The position numbers and the translations under genes are program-made. 64,000 nucleotides of DNA from Plantactinospora endophytica. GTDB lineage: Bacteria > Actinomycetota > Actinomycetes > Mycobacteriales > Micromonosporaceae. The stretch is taken from positions 62,001 to 126,000 of the forward strand of contig NZ_BONW01000046.1 in NCBI RefSeq assembly GCF_016862915.1, in the 5' to 3' direction. The first letter of the stretch is position 1. Each line of letters opens with the position of its first letter. This document shows, piece after piece, positions 31,568 to 41,276 of the stretch. Below the pieces are notes generated by a model. That model did no database searches. It had not been told where the DNA came from and was given only the letters and a program-made list of their open reading frames with translations.

Positions 31568-34500
31568 AGCAGGTTTCCGTGCCTGTCATGGCTCTGTTTG
31601 ATGACGATGAGGAAGCCGTAGGTCTCGCGCAGCCAGTCATCCTTCAGTTTCTGCTCCCCGCCGTACCGCTTCTTGCCCCACTTCGTCTCCACGTATCCGC
31701 GCAGCCGGCCGTCCTGATCCCAGACGCCGATGTCGAAGATCCGCTTGCCGTACGGCGTCTGGAAGGTCAGCGCGGCCTGGTTGTCGTCGTCCGTGATGAC
31801 GTCCAGTCCCTGCTCGCGAAGATACGCTGCCACGTCACGCTTGAACGCGTTACCCGCGATGTTGTTGATCTGCCCGTCGCTGAGTGGGTTCTGGAGATCG
31901 CTCGTCACACCGTTGCTGTCGACGGCCCATCTCGCCGGGCAGGTGCCGCTGTTGTTGTGTACGAGGACCGACTGGTCCCCGACGAACACGTAGTACGTGT
32001 GGATCGCGTCGACGGTGAGGTCGTACGTGATCCGTTCGGCGTGGTACTTCCGGACCGCCCCGATCTGGACGTAGCTGCCGGCCGAGGTACGCAGCAGCTC
32101 ACCCGGTCTGAGATCGCCCGCGTCGACCCAGCGTCCCCGGGTGACGGACCAGAACGGGTGATGGTCGGTCGTGGTCAGGACGTTCCCGTCGCCGGGCGCT
32201 CCCTCGACCGTGACGTCGACGTACTTCTTGTCGCTGTCGGTCCGGATCGTCCGGGTGACCTGGCGCGCCTCCGTACGACCCGTCTCGGGGTCGGTCGCGA
32301 GTACGGTGTCCCCCGGCCGGACCAGTTCGATCGCCTTCCGACTGCCGTCGGCGAGCAGGACCTCGGTGCCGGCGACAAAGCTGTTGGCGTCGGCACACTT
32401 GCAGGTGCAGCCACCTCCGCCGCCGCTCTCCGAGTTCTTCTTGGTTTTCGCCTTGGCCTTTGCGGCAAGCGCCTTCGCCCGCTCCGCCGCCCGGGCCGCC
32501 GCCTCCCGGGCCGCGCGTTCGGCGGCGGCCTTCGCCGCGGCCGCCTTCTGGGCCGCTTCTCTGGCCGCCGCCGCTGCCGCTGCCTTGGCCGCCTCGGCCG
32601 CCCGCTCCGCGTTGCGGAGGATGGCCCGGGCCCAGTCGAGTTCCTTGAGGAAGGTGATTACCGCCTTGCCGGCCCGGAAGATGGCCTCGGCGATCTTCTT
32701 CGCCTTGAAGATCTTGCCCCAGGGCAGCGCACCGATGATCATCGAAGCGCAGGCGCCGAGGTCGCCCTTGAGGCAGCTCAGGATGTCGTTGATCCCGAGG
32801 ATCTCCATCAGGATCTGGCCGCCGGCCTCCAGCACCACGTCCAGCACGCTCTTGCTCTGGATCTGGTTTGCCCTGGCCACGTCCTCCGGGTTCACCTGAG
32901 GGGTGTCCGTCGCGGGCGTCGGCTCCGGCGTCGCACCCGTCGGGTCGGTGTACGAGGTCGGGTTGTTGTCCGCGTACGTGTAGGGCGAGGTGGCCGCTCT
33001 GCCCTGCGGCGCAGGATCGGTGGAGGTGAACCGGCCGGTACCCGGGTGGTAGTTCCGGGCCCGCAGGTAGTAGTTGCCGTTGCCGGTGGTCGAGTCCTGG
33101 TATCCCCCGGTGAACTGCAACGGGTTCTCCGGCGCGCTCGCCTGCGCCTCGGCCCCGGCGCCGCCGCCACCCAGGGTCGGGCCGGCGCGCGGGTTGCCGA
33201 ACGGGTCGTAGTCGTAGCCGATCTCCGGGGTGCCGGCCGGGGTGAGCATGTTCGCCACGCCGCCCAGCCAGTCGTGGGTGTACGAGTGCGGCCCGCTGGC
33301 CGGGTCCAACAGTGCCAGCGGCTCGTCGTCCGGCCCGTAGGTGAAGCCGCGCCTCTCCGTCGTCTGGCCGCCGGCATCGATCACGTTGTCCAGAGCGATC
33401 TGTGGCAGGGTGCCGGCGACATCCCAGGACCAGCGCTGGGTGGCCTGCTCCGGCCTGCCCGGGTCGGTGGTCGCGGTCAGCCGCAACCCGTCGGCGCCGT
33501 ACCCGAAGACCGCCTCCCGACCGGCAACCTTCGCCTTGGCCAGCGTGTTGTCCAGGTGGTATTCGAACCGGTCGGTGCCGGCCCGGGTCTGGTTGCCGTT
33601 GACGTCGTAGCCGAATTCGGTGGTGGTGACGTGCCTCGGCTCGCGGACGATCTCCTTGGTGAGCTGGTTGGCGTCGTCGTACTCGTAGCTGGTGGTGTCG
33701 TCACCGGCCGTACCGCTGCGCTTCTGGCTGGTCCGGTTGCCCATCAGGTCGTAGCGGTAGTCGATCCGCCCGGCGGGCTTGGTCCTGTCGTCGCAGGAGG
33801 TGGCGGCGTAGCAGGCCGAAGTGAGTCGGTCGACCTTGTCGTAGGCGTACGCCACCGACTCGGAGACGCCGCCCCGGGTGGTCACCACCCGGCTCGGGTT
33901 GCCGACCTCGTCGAGTTCGAGCTGGAACGTCGAGACCGGGTCCTGCGGCAGCGCCACCGGGGTGACCGGCTCCGACGGCTTCGACGCCGCTCCGGCACCG
34001 TCCTTGTCGTGGGCGGTGACGGTGAAGGTGTACGCGGTGCCGGCATCCAGCCCGTGCACGATCGCGCTGGTCGCGGTCGCGCCGACGGTCGTCGTCCGGC
34101 CGCCCGGAGCAGCGGTCACGGTGTAGCCGGCGACGTCGTCGTCCCTCGGCGGCTTCCAGGAGACGACCGCCAGGCCGGCGCCCGGCTGTGCGGTCACCCC
34201 GGTCGGCGGGTCCGGTCGGTCACCGAAGGCCAGCAGCCCGGCATCCGGCAACTCGACCTGTGGCGCCTCGGCCGCCCGTTCGGTGCCGATGCTGGTCAGC
34301 CGGCCGGCGTCGTCGTACCTGCGCCGCTCGATCAGCCCGGTCGCGGCCGGCAGCCGGGTGACCTCCCGCCGGCCGGCCTTGTCGTAGTCGAACGTCCAGC
34401 TCGCCGGGGTGGCGCCGACAGACCCGCCCGCCGCGGTCAGCGTCTTCATCTGGCTGTCCGCGTCGTACGTCGCGGAGACCCTGGTCCCGTCCGGGTACTC

Positions 34501-37500
34501 GCGCAGCTTGATGTTGCCGCGCGCGTCGTACTCGTACCTGAACTTCTCCTCCAGGCCCGCCTCGACCCGGGTGACCAGCTCGATCTGGTCCTCGTCGTCG
34601 TACTTGACCGTCCGGTGGCCGGCCGGGTCGATGTACGCGGTGGTCCGGTCCTTGGCGTCGTACTCCCACGCGTAGCGCGGTCCCTCGCTGCCGAGGCTGC
34701 GGGAGTCCCGCCGGTTGACGATGTCGTAGGTCTCGACGATGGTGCGCCTGGCCCGCTCGGCCGGGGAGAGTCGCTCGTGGTCCCAACGGCTCAGGGTCGA
34801 CGTGCGGTTGCCCTCGACGTCGTAGCCGTATTCGGTGATCCGGCCCAGCGGGTCGATCTCCTTGGTCAGCCGCCCACCGTCGTCGTACGACAGCCAGCTC
34901 CGCTTACCGTTCGGGTCGCGTACCGAGGCGACGAGGCCGTCGTCGAAGTAGTCGTAGACGGTCGCGTGCCGGGTCGGGTCGTCCCGGTCGTACGGGGCGT
35001 CCGGGGTGCGGACGGTTCGGGGCAGGTTGTCGTCGCGGTAGGTGTAGTGCGTGGTGCGGTTCTTCGCGTCGGTTACCGAGGTGAGCCGGTTGTTCGCGTC
35101 GTACCTGTACGTCGTGGTGTGGTCGAGCGGGTCGATGGTCCGGGTGGGGTTGCCCGCCGGGTCGTACTCGTAGTGGGTGGTGAACCGCTCCTTGTCGGCA
35201 CCCTCGACGTTGCCCCGGGGCTCGGTGGAGCTGGCCAGCATGCCGTCGTCGTCGTAGACAAACGAGCTGACGCCGCCGGTCGCCCGGATCGTCTGGGTCT
35301 TGTTGCCCGCCTCGTCGTACTTGTACTCGACAACCCCCTGCTCAGGATCCCGGATGTGGGTCTGTTGGCCGTTGTCGTCGTACTCCATCCGGGTTCTGCG
35401 CCCGAGATTGTCCTCGGTGGCGGTGACGTGGCCGTTGTTGTCCCGGTCGAACTTGGACTCCTTGTTGTGCTCGTCCACCTTGGACGTCGTCCGGTCAAGC
35501 TCGTCGACGCCGATGTCGCGCTTGACGGTGATCCCGCCCGGATACGGGCGCTCCATCCGCAACGGGTTGTCGTTGGCGTCGTAGAAGTAGGTGGTGGTGA
35601 AGTCCGCCGGGTTCGCGCCGGGCAGGTTGCCGCGCGGCGAGGTGACCTTGTGCAGCAGCCCCTTGGCGTTGTAGGCGTACGTCGTCACCGGGTCCGGCTG
35701 GTCGTCCAGCTCCAGCCGCGCCGAGGCCCGCCGCCCCGCGTCCGTGTAGGTGTAGGACATCGTTCGGCGCGGGTCCTTGACCGTCTTGAGCAGCCCGTTG
35801 TCGAAGTACCTGTATTCGGTGCGCGCACCCAGCGGGGTCGTCTGGGAATGCGTCCGGCCGAGGTCGTCGTAGCTGGTCCGCCACGGGTTGTCCTTGCCCG
35901 GCTCGTGGACCTCGACCGTCCGGTCCTGGTCGTCGAACTCGTAGCGGGTGGTGAAGTCGCGCCGGTCGGCGTGCGGCACCGTGCCGCGCGGGTCGGTGAC
36001 GGCGACCTGCCGACCGGTCCTGTCGTACCTGAACTCGACCCGGCGACCCATCGGCGAGGTGACCGCCTGCGCCAGACCGCTGTTCGGGTCACCGACCGGC
36101 AGGTAGTCGTACCGGGTCACCTTCTTGCGCTGATCGGTCTGGGTGATCAGCAGGCCGCGCTCGTCGTACTCGTAGGTGATGCTGTTGTTCTTCGCGTCGG
36201 TGCTCTTCACCAGCTCGTCGAACTGGTTGTACTCGTCCTTCCACTCCTTGCCGTTGGCGTCGACGTGTTTGGTCGGGTTGTTGCGAGAGTCGTACTCGGT
36301 CTTCTCGTCGAAGCCCATCGACTGCGGTGCCTGCTGCCGGGTCCGGTTGCCCTGCGGGTCGAACTCCGACTGGTGCTGGCTGTGCTTGCCGTTGACCACC
36401 AGGCCCCGGTTGAGCGCCTCGTCGTAGCGGTGGTGCACGGTGTCGCCGTTTCCGCGCTGCGTGTGGATCAGCACGTTGCGCCGGTAGCCGTCGTAGGTCT
36501 GCACCCCGTCGGCATCGGTGGTGACCGACTCGTCCACCCGCCCGCCCGGCCGCCACTCGAAGGTGGTCGGCTTGCCGAGCGCGTCGAGCTGCCGCACCAC
36601 CCGGCCGGTCGCGTCGTACTCGGTGGTGACCTCGACGACCTTGTCGGGGTTGGTGACGGTGGCAAGCAGGCCGTTCGTGCCGTACCCGTATTTCCAGAGC
36701 TTGCCGCGCGCGTCCAGGTGCCCCGTGAGCAGTTGACCGGTGTAGAAGAACTTCACCTTCCGGTGGTCGGGCAGGCTGATCTCGCGGATGAGGCCGCCTT
36801 CCAGCGCCACCTTCGCCACCCGTCCGGAGGCGTCCGTGACGGTGATGCCGTTCTCGGTGTACGCCAGCCGCACGCCCATGCCCCGGGGGTTGGTGATCGA
36901 GGCCAGCCGTCCCTGCGCGTCGAAGCCGTACGCGATGTTGCGCGGGGTGGTCAACGTCCAGCCGTCCCCGGCCCTGCGCAGGTTCGACCGCACCCCCGGC
37001 GGCCGGCGGTAGTCCTCCCCGTCCAGCCGGTAGGTCGCCTCGGCGCCGTCCTCGGCCCGGACGATCGCCCCGCCCTCGGTGGCGGTCACCGTCATCCCGT
37101 ACGACCAGGCCCAGCCCGCACCGAACGGCCCGACGCCGTTGACCGACGAGTAGGCGCGGGCGGAGACGAACGGCACCCCGAAAGACGCCATCGCCAGGTC
37201 CTGCTCGACCTGGATGAAGGCGCCGGTCGCGGTGTTGACGCCGTTGGCCCGGATCGCCTGGCCGGCGCTGGTCAGCGCGAGCGCGTTGCCGCAGCCGCAG
37301 CCGCCGGCCTGGCCGGGTGGGATGGCCGGCGGGTCGATGACGGTCCGAGGGCTACCCGTCGCCGGGTCGCTGACGATCTCGCGGCCGTCGTCCAGGATCG
37401 CGGTGATGCTGACCTGGTAGGTCCGGCCCGGATCCAGCACCCAGCCGTGCTCCCGGCCGAAGGAGCGGCAGTACTCGCGTTGGCCGGAGCAGTTGGACCG

Positions 37501-37983
37501 GGCGATCTCGTCCCGGGAGAGCGTGACGGAGGGCTGTTCGGCCTGCGACTCGGTGTCGAAGGCGGTGACCCGCCAGGTCGACCAGTCCGGCGCGTCGCCC
37601 CGGACGTTGAAGTAGAGGCTCAGCGAGGTGTCGTCGAGCAGGTAGCCGGGCAGCGCCAGGACCTCGGTGAATACCTTGTCCTCGGCTGCCACCCTGGCTC
37701 CGGTACGCCGCTCCCAGGCGGCCTTCGAGAGCGCCCGGGGTGCGCCGTCGGCGCGTACCTCCGGCGGGACGACGGGGGGACGCTTGTCCGGCGGGAAGGC
37801 GGTGTCGGGGCGTACGCCTGCGGGCATCGGCCGGTCGACCGGGCCCTGACCGGGAGGCGGCGCCGGGACCTGCGCCGCCTCCGCCCAACTGCCCTTGGCC
37901 GGCGGCGCCAGCGTGACGATCAGGGTCAGCGCACAGGCGCCCACCAACCAACGGGTACGGCTGCGCACGGTACGACTGGACAC
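31564..37983 (-). CDS. Secreted Rhs-repeat polymorphic toxin with FN3, Hint and PD-(D/E)XK-like tip
   Basis: About 2,139 residues. GTG 37983 is preferred over GTG 38016 because GGGGAGG stands just upstream. A Sec signal (about 1-40, VGACALTLIVTLAPPAKG) is followed by a DUF6531-like segment near VNTATGAFIQVEQDLAM, long YD/Rhs repeats (xYxYDxxG), a fibronectin type III domain (about 1256-1346), more repeats, the Rhs core end (about 1621-1686, QFTGGYQDS, YLRARNYHPGTGRFTSTDP), an Ala/Lys-rich helix, a Hint domain (about 1862-2010, CADANSFVAGTEVLL to VLVHNN), and a tip of about 130 residues. The tip holds FDIGVWDQ and YVETKWGKK, the Asp and ExK of a PD-(D/E)XK nuclease. The downstream gene is probably its immunity gene. 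Confidence 0.9.
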   Translation of the reverse strand: MSSRTVRSRTRWLVGACALTLIVTLAPPAKGSWAEAAQVPAPPPGQGPVDRPMPAGVRPDTAFPPDKRPPVVPPEVRADGAPRALSKAAWERRTGARVAAEDKVFTEVLALPGYLLDDTSLSLYFNVRGDAPDWSTWRVTAFDTESQAEQPSVTLSRDEIARSNCSGQREYCRSFGREHGWVLDPGRTYQVSITAILDDGREIVSDPATGSPRTVIDPPAIPPGQAGGCGCGNALALTSAGQAIRANGVNTATGAFIQVEQDLAMASFGVPFVSARAYSSVNGVGPFGAGWAWSYGMTVTATEGGAIVRAEDGAEATYRLDGEDYRRPPGVRSNLRRAGDGWTLTTPRNIAYGFDAQGRLASITNPRGMGVRLAYTENGITVTDASGRVAKVALEGGLIREISLPDHRKVKFFYTGQLLTGHLDARGKLWKYGYGTNGLLATVTNPDKVVEVTTEYDATGRVVRQLDALGKPTTFEWRPGGRVDESVTTDADGVQTYDGYRRNVLIHTQRGNGDTVHHRYDEALNRGLVVNGKHSQHQSEFDPQGNRTRQQAPQSMGFDEKTEYDSRNNPTKHVDANGKEWKDEYNQFDELVKSTDAKNNSITYEYDERGLLITQTDQRKKVTRYDYLPVGDPNSGLAQAVTSPMGRRVEFRYDRTGRQVAVTDPRGTVPHADRRDFTTRYEFDDQDRTVEVHEPGKDNPWRTSYDDLGRTHSQTTPLGARTEYRYFDNGLLKTVKDPRRTMSYTYTDAGRRASARLELDDQPDPVTTYAYNAKGLLHKVTSPRGNLPGANPADFTTTYFYDANDNPLRMERPYPGGITVKRDIGVDELDRTTSKVDEHNKESKFDRDNNGHVTATEDNLGRRTRMEYDDNGQQTHIRDPEQGVVEYKYDEAGNKTQTIRATGGVSSFVYDDDGMLASSTEPRGNVEGADKERFTTHYEYDPAGNPTRTIDPLDHTTTYRYDANNRLTSVTDAKNRTTHYTYRDDNLPRTVRTPDAPYDRDDPTRHATVYDYFDDGLVASVRDPNGKRSWLSYDDGGRLTKEIDPLGRITEYGYDVEGNRTSTLSRWDHERLSPAERARRTIVETYDIVNRRDSRSLGSEGPRYAWEYDAKDRTTAYIDPAGHRTVKYDDEDQIELVTRVEAGLEEKFRYEYDARGNIKLREYPDGTRVSATYDADSQMKTLTAAGGSVGATPASWTFDYDKAGRREVTRLPAATGLIERRRYDDAGRLTSIGTERAAEAPQVELPDAGLLAFGDRPDPPTGVTAQPGAGLAVVSWKPPRDDDVAGYTVTAAPGGRTTTVGATATSAIVHGLDAGTAYTFTVTAHDKDGAGAASKPSEPVTPVALPQDPVSTFQLELDEVGNPSRVVTTRGGVSESVAYAYDKVDRLTSACYAATSCDDRTKPAGRIDYRYDLMGNRTSQKRSGTAGDDTTSYEYDDANQLTKEIVREPRHVTTTEFGYDVNGNQTRAGTDRFEYHLDNTLAKAKVAGREAVFGYGADGLRLTATTDPGRPEQATQRWSWDVAGTLPQIALDNVIDAGGQTTERRGFTYGPDDEPLALLDPASGPHSYTHDWLGGVANMLTPAGTPEIGYDYDPFGNPRAGPTLGGGGAGAEAQASAPENPLQFTGGYQDSTTGNGNYYLRARNYHPGTGRFTSTDPAPQGRAATSPYTYADNNPTSYTDPTGATPEPTPATDTPQVNPEDVARANQIQSKSVLDVVLEAGGQILMEILGINDILSCLKGDLGACASMIIGALPWGKIFKAKKIAEAIFRAGKAVITFLKELDWARAILRNAERAAEAAKAAAAAAAREAAQKAAAAKAAAERAAREAAARAAERAKALAAKAKAKTKKNSESGGGGGCTCKCADANSFVAGTEVLLADGSRKAIELVRPGDTVLATDPETGRTEARQVTRTIRTDSDKKYVDVTVEGAPGDGNVLTTTDHHPFWSVTRGRWVDAGDLRPGELLRTSAGSYVQIGAVRKYHAERITYDLTVDAIHTYYVFVGDQSVLVHNNSGTCPARWAVDSNGVTSDLQNPLSDGQINNIAGNAFKRDVAAYLREQGLDVITDDDNQAALTFQTPYGKRIFDIGVWDQDGRLRGYVETKWGKKRYGGEQKLKDDWLRETYGFLIVIKQSHDRHGNLL

Positions 37984-38318
37984 GGTCGGACCCTCCCCCG
38001 TGGACGGATGTCTCACGATTCCAGCGTTTCCGGAGCCGATAATAGAGGCTGATCAATTATTGAATTCGGTCAGTTTCGTGACAGAGATTCACATTAAAGA
38101 TCGAATTCTCAATTGCGCAGGAATTGTCGATCTCGACAAACGGTTGACAATTCCGATCACCGAGCGCGCTGACGACCATCCACTTTCGACGGCAACGCCG
38201 CTGGCCAACGTCGGTCGCGGCGGTCACAATGTGCGGGCGGGCGACATGATCGTCTGCCGGTACCGCCTGCCGCCACACCACGCCGGCACCCCGCCGACGC
38301 CGCCAGTCAAGGATTTCC
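37984..38318. other. 335-bp divergent intergenic region upstream of rhs
   Basis: It is AT-enriched between about 38040 and 38160 and carries the spaced inverted repeat at 38120-38154. It should hold the promoters of the leftward rhs gene and the rightward aldo/keto reductase gene. No gene is seen. Confidence 0.5.
38120..38154. repeat. 9-bp inverted repeat with 17-base spacer
   Basis: GGAATTGTC (38120-38128) and GACAATTCC (38146-38154) are perfect inverted copies. A smaller GTCGA/TCGAC pair lies between them, and TTGACA at 38144-38149 overlaps the right arm. It may be an operator between rhs and the reductase gene. Confidence 0.5.
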
Positions 38319-39287
38319 GTGTACGGAAAACAGCAATCGACGGATGCCTTCCCGCGCCGCCCGCTGGGCAGCACCGGCCTGCACGTCACCCCGGTCTGCG
38401 TCGGCGGCGGCCCGCTGGGCAGCATGCCGGCCCTCTTCGGGTACGACGTCAGCGCCGAACGCGGCACCGAGACCGCGCTCGCCGCACTGACCGGCCCGTT
38501 CAACTTCCTCGACACGGCCGCCGGCTACAGCGACGGGGAGAGCGAGCGGCGGATCGGTGCCGCACTGCGCCGGATCGGCGGGGTGCCGGGCGGCTTCGTC
38601 CTCGGCACCAAGGTCGACCGCGATTTCACCACCGGCGACTTCTCCGGCGAGCAGGTGCGCCGCTCGGCCGAGGGCAGCCTCGAACGGCTCGGCCTGGACC
38701 GGCTACCACTGGTCTACCTGCACGATCCGGAACACATCAGCTTCGAGGCCGGGATGGCCCCGGGCGGCCCGGTCGAGGCGCTGCTCGAACTGCAACGCGA
38801 GGGCGTGATCGGGCACCTCGGGGTGGCCGGCGGTCCGGTGGAGCTGATGGCGCGGTATCTGCGTACGGGGCACTTCGCGGCACTGATCACGCACAACCGG
38901 TGGACCCTGGTGGACCGCTCGGCAGGTGACCTGATCGACGAGGCGGTCTCGCTCGGCGTCGGCGTGGTGAACGCGGCACCCTTCGGCAGCGGCATCCTGG
39001 CCAAGGGCCCCGCCCAGTTCACCAAGTACGCCTACCGGCAGGCCGACGACGAGGTGCTGCGCCGGGTCCGGGCGATGGAGGACGCGTGCGCGGCGCACGG
39101 CGTACCGCTCGCGGCGGCGGCACTCCAGTTCTCCGTCCGCGACCCCCGGATCACCTCCACCATCGTCGGGGTGTCCCGGCCGGAGCGGATCACCGAAACC
39201 GCCCGCCTCGCCACCTGGGACATCCCCGACGAACTGTGGGAGACCCTCGCCCCGCTCACTGCCCCGCAGGAGTCCTGGCTGTACTGA
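38319..39287 (+). CDS. Aldo/keto reductase
   Basis: A 322-residue TIM-barrel NADPH-dependent oxidoreductase. GTG 38319 follows AAGGA at the right distance. Family marks: LGSTGLHVTPVCVGGGPLG at the start, FLDTAAGYSDGESERRIG (catalytic Asp and Tyr), LGTKVD (Lys), LVYLHDPEH (His), and the cofactor end ITSTIVGVSRPERI. The pattern is closest to D-threo-aldose/fucose dehydrogenase-like AKRs. The stop abuts the convergent acyl-CoA dehydrogenase stop with no gap (TGATCA), an unusually tight arrangement. Confidence 0.9.
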   Translation: MYGKQQSTDAFPRRPLGSTGLHVTPVCVGGGPLGSMPALFGYDVSAERGTETALAALTGPFNFLDTAAGYSDGESERRIGAALRRIGGVPGGFVLGTKVDRDFTTGDFSGEQVRRSAEGSLERLGLDRLPLVYLHDPEHISFEAGMAPGGPVEALLELQREGVIGHLGVAGGPVELMARYLRTGHFAALITHNRWTLVDRSAGDLIDEAVSLGVGVVNAAPFGSGILAKGPAQFTKYAYRQADDEVLRRVRAMEDACAAHGVPLAAAALQFSVRDPRITSTIVGVSRPERITETARLATWDIPDELWETLAPLTAPQESWLY

Positions 39288-41276
39288 TCACTCCTGCTCC
39301 TCCGCCTGAGGAATCCGGCGGCGTACGTCCTGCGCGGTCGACGGGCCCGGTTGCCAGGTGGCCACCCAGGGCAGGGCGGCGGCCGGGGTGACCACACCCT
39401 CCTCCAGGAAGGCGTACCGGCCGGCGAGGATCCGCTTCGCCGCCGCCGTGTCGACCGAGTCGGTGTTCTCCCAGAGCGCCCGGAACAGTGCGGCGATCCG
39501 CACCTTCGCCTGCCGGCAGAACAGGTCGGCCAACTCCACGCCCTCCGGCCGGCTCTCCCGTTCGGCGTTCGCCCGTACGCACACCGCCGACATCGCGAAC
39601 AGTTCGGCGCCGATGTCCACGATCCGGCCGAGGAAGCCCTGCTTGTGCTCCAGTTTCCCCTGCCACCTCGACATCGCCAGGAACGTCGACCGGGCCAGTT
39701 TCCGGGACGACCGCTCGACGTGCCGCAGGTGCCCGGCGAGGGTGCCGTACTCGGCGTAGCCGGTGGGGTTCTGGCCACGACCGACCGCGAGGGTCGGCAG
39801 CCACCTGGCGTAGAACGCACCCGCCCTGGCCCCGGCCCGGACCTTCCGGCCGAGTTCGGCGTCGGGGTCGATGATGTCGCCGGCCACCGAGAGGTGCGCG
39901 TCGACCGCCTCCCGGGCGATCAGCAGGTGCATGATCTCGGTCGAGCCCTCGAAGATCCGGTTGATCCGCAGGTCGCGGAGGATCTGCTCGACGGCGGCCG
40001 GGCGCTCGCCCCGGGCGGTCAGCGAGTCGGCGGTCTCGTAGCCGCGCCCGCCCCGGATCTGCACCAGCTCGTCGGCGATCTTCCAGGCCATCTCGCTGGC
40101 GTAGAGCTTGACCAGCGCCGCCTCGATCCGGATGTCGAAGGTGTCGTCGTCGGCGAGCAGGCAGCAGAGGTCGAGCATGGTCTCCATGCCGTAGGTGGTG
40201 GCGGCGATGAAGGAGAGTTTGCTCGCCACGGCCTCGTGCCCGCCGACCGGCCGGCCCCACTGCACGCGTTCGGCGGCCCACTCCCGGGCCACGTTCAGTG
40301 ACCACTTGCCGGCTCCGACACACATCGCCGGCAGCGAGAGCCGGCCGGTGTTCAGGGTGGTCAGCGCGATCTTCAGGCCGCGTCCCTCGCCGCCGATGAC
40401 GTTCTCGGCGGGTACGACGACGTCGTTGAACCTGGTCAGGCTGTTCTCCAGGCCGCGCAGGCCGAGGAAGGCGTTGCGGCGTTCGACGGTGATCCCGGGC
40501 GAGTCGGCCTCGACGACGAAGGCGGTGATCCCGCCGCGCCGCCCCTCCGACTTCGGCACCCGGGCCATCACCACCAGCAGCGACGCCACGGTGCCGTTGG
40601 TGGCCCACAACTTGACCCCGTTGAGCCGGTAACCGGTGCCGTCCTCGGTCGGCTCGGCCGTGGTCGCCAGCCGGGCCGGGTCGGAGCCGACGTCCGGCTC
40701 GGTCAACAGGAACGCCGACACCTCGCCGGCCGCCAGCCGGGGCAGGAAGCGCTGCTTCTGCTCGTCGGTGCCGAACATCTTGAGCGGCTGCGGCACCCCG
40801 ATCGACTGGTGCGCGGAGAGGAGGGCGCCGATCGCCGGGCTGACCGAGCCGGCCAGGGTCAGCGCTCGGCAGTAGTGCAGGTTGCTGAGGCCGAGGCCGC
40901 CGTACTTCTTGTCGATCTTCATGCCGAAGGTGCCGAGCCGGGCGAGCCCCTGGAACACCTCGTCGGGGATCCGGGCGTCCCGCTCGATCGCCGCACCGTC
41001 CACCTCGGACCGCACGTAGCTGTCGAGCTTGTCGAGAAACTCCCCGGCCTGGGCGGCGCGCTCGGGGTCGGGCTGCGGCCACGGGTCGATCAGGTCCAGC
41101 CGGAGCCGGCCGAGGAAGAGTTCCTTGCCGAAACTCGGCCTGCCCCACTCGGTCTCCCGCGCGGCCTCGGCGACCTGTCGAGCCTCCCGCTCGGAGACCT
41201 GTCCCGCCTCCTTGGGCAGCGGCCCGACGCCGTCCGACCCGCCCGCCGCCGGCCTGTTCTGCTCTGTGGTGGTCAC
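39288..41276 (-). CDS. Long-form acyl-CoA dehydrogenase
   Basis: A 662-residue flavoprotein. GTG 41276 with GAGGGGG upstream is preferred over the longer open frame. The core (about 70-450) shows GTFGMKIDKKYGGLGLS, LTEPDVGSDPARL, LWATNGTVASLLVVMARVP, RVQWGRPVG, and the catalytic Glu in RIFEGSTEIMHLLIAR. The extra C-terminal domain of about 200 residues (FYARWLPTLAVG to the end) makes it VLCAD/ACAD9-like, suggesting long-chain acyl-CoA oxidation at the membrane. Substrate range is inferred. The 5' leader may form a hairpin. Confidence 0.92.
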   Translation of the reverse strand: MTTTEQNRPAAGGSDGVGPLPKEAGQVSEREARQVAEAARETEWGRPSFGKELFLGRLRLDLIDPWPQPDPERAAQAGEFLDKLDSYVRSEVDGAAIERDARIPDEVFQGLARLGTFGMKIDKKYGGLGLSNLHYCRALTLAGSVSPAIGALLSAHQSIGVPQPLKMFGTDEQKQRFLPRLAAGEVSAFLLTEPDVGSDPARLATTAEPTEDGTGYRLNGVKLWATNGTVASLLVVMARVPKSEGRRGGITAFVVEADSPGITVERRNAFLGLRGLENSLTRFNDVVVPAENVIGGEGRGLKIALTTLNTGRLSLPAMCVGAGKWSLNVAREWAAERVQWGRPVGGHEAVASKLSFIAATTYGMETMLDLCCLLADDDTFDIRIEAALVKLYASEMAWKIADELVQIRGGRGYETADSLTARGERPAAVEQILRDLRINRIFEGSTEIMHLLIAREAVDAHLSVAGDIIDPDAELGRKVRAGARAGAFYARWLPTLAVGRGQNPTGYAEYGTLAGHLRHVERSSRKLARSTFLAMSRWQGKLEHKQGFLGRIVDIGAELFAMSAVCVRANAERESRPEGVELADLFCRQAKVRIAALFRALWENTDSVDTAAAKRILAGRYAFLEEGVVTPAAALPWVATWQPGPSTAQDVRRRIPQAEEQE

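Noticed and set aside
31564-37983. Repetitive DNA that might be read as a tandem repeat array
   Set aside because: The repetition is protein-level YD repeats with divergent nucleotides, not a DNA repeat element.
31309-38052. Plus-strand open frame of 2,247 codons opposite the rhs gene
   Set aside because: Composition is Arg/Val/Gly/Pro-rich without domains, typical of a GC-bias shadow. The opposite strand encodes clear Rhs, FN3 and Hint domains.
37895-38318. Plus-strand extension of the aldo/keto reductase frame from 37895
   Set aside because: That open frame is not in the frame of the reductase; the reductase starts at GTG 38319 with AAGGA upstream.
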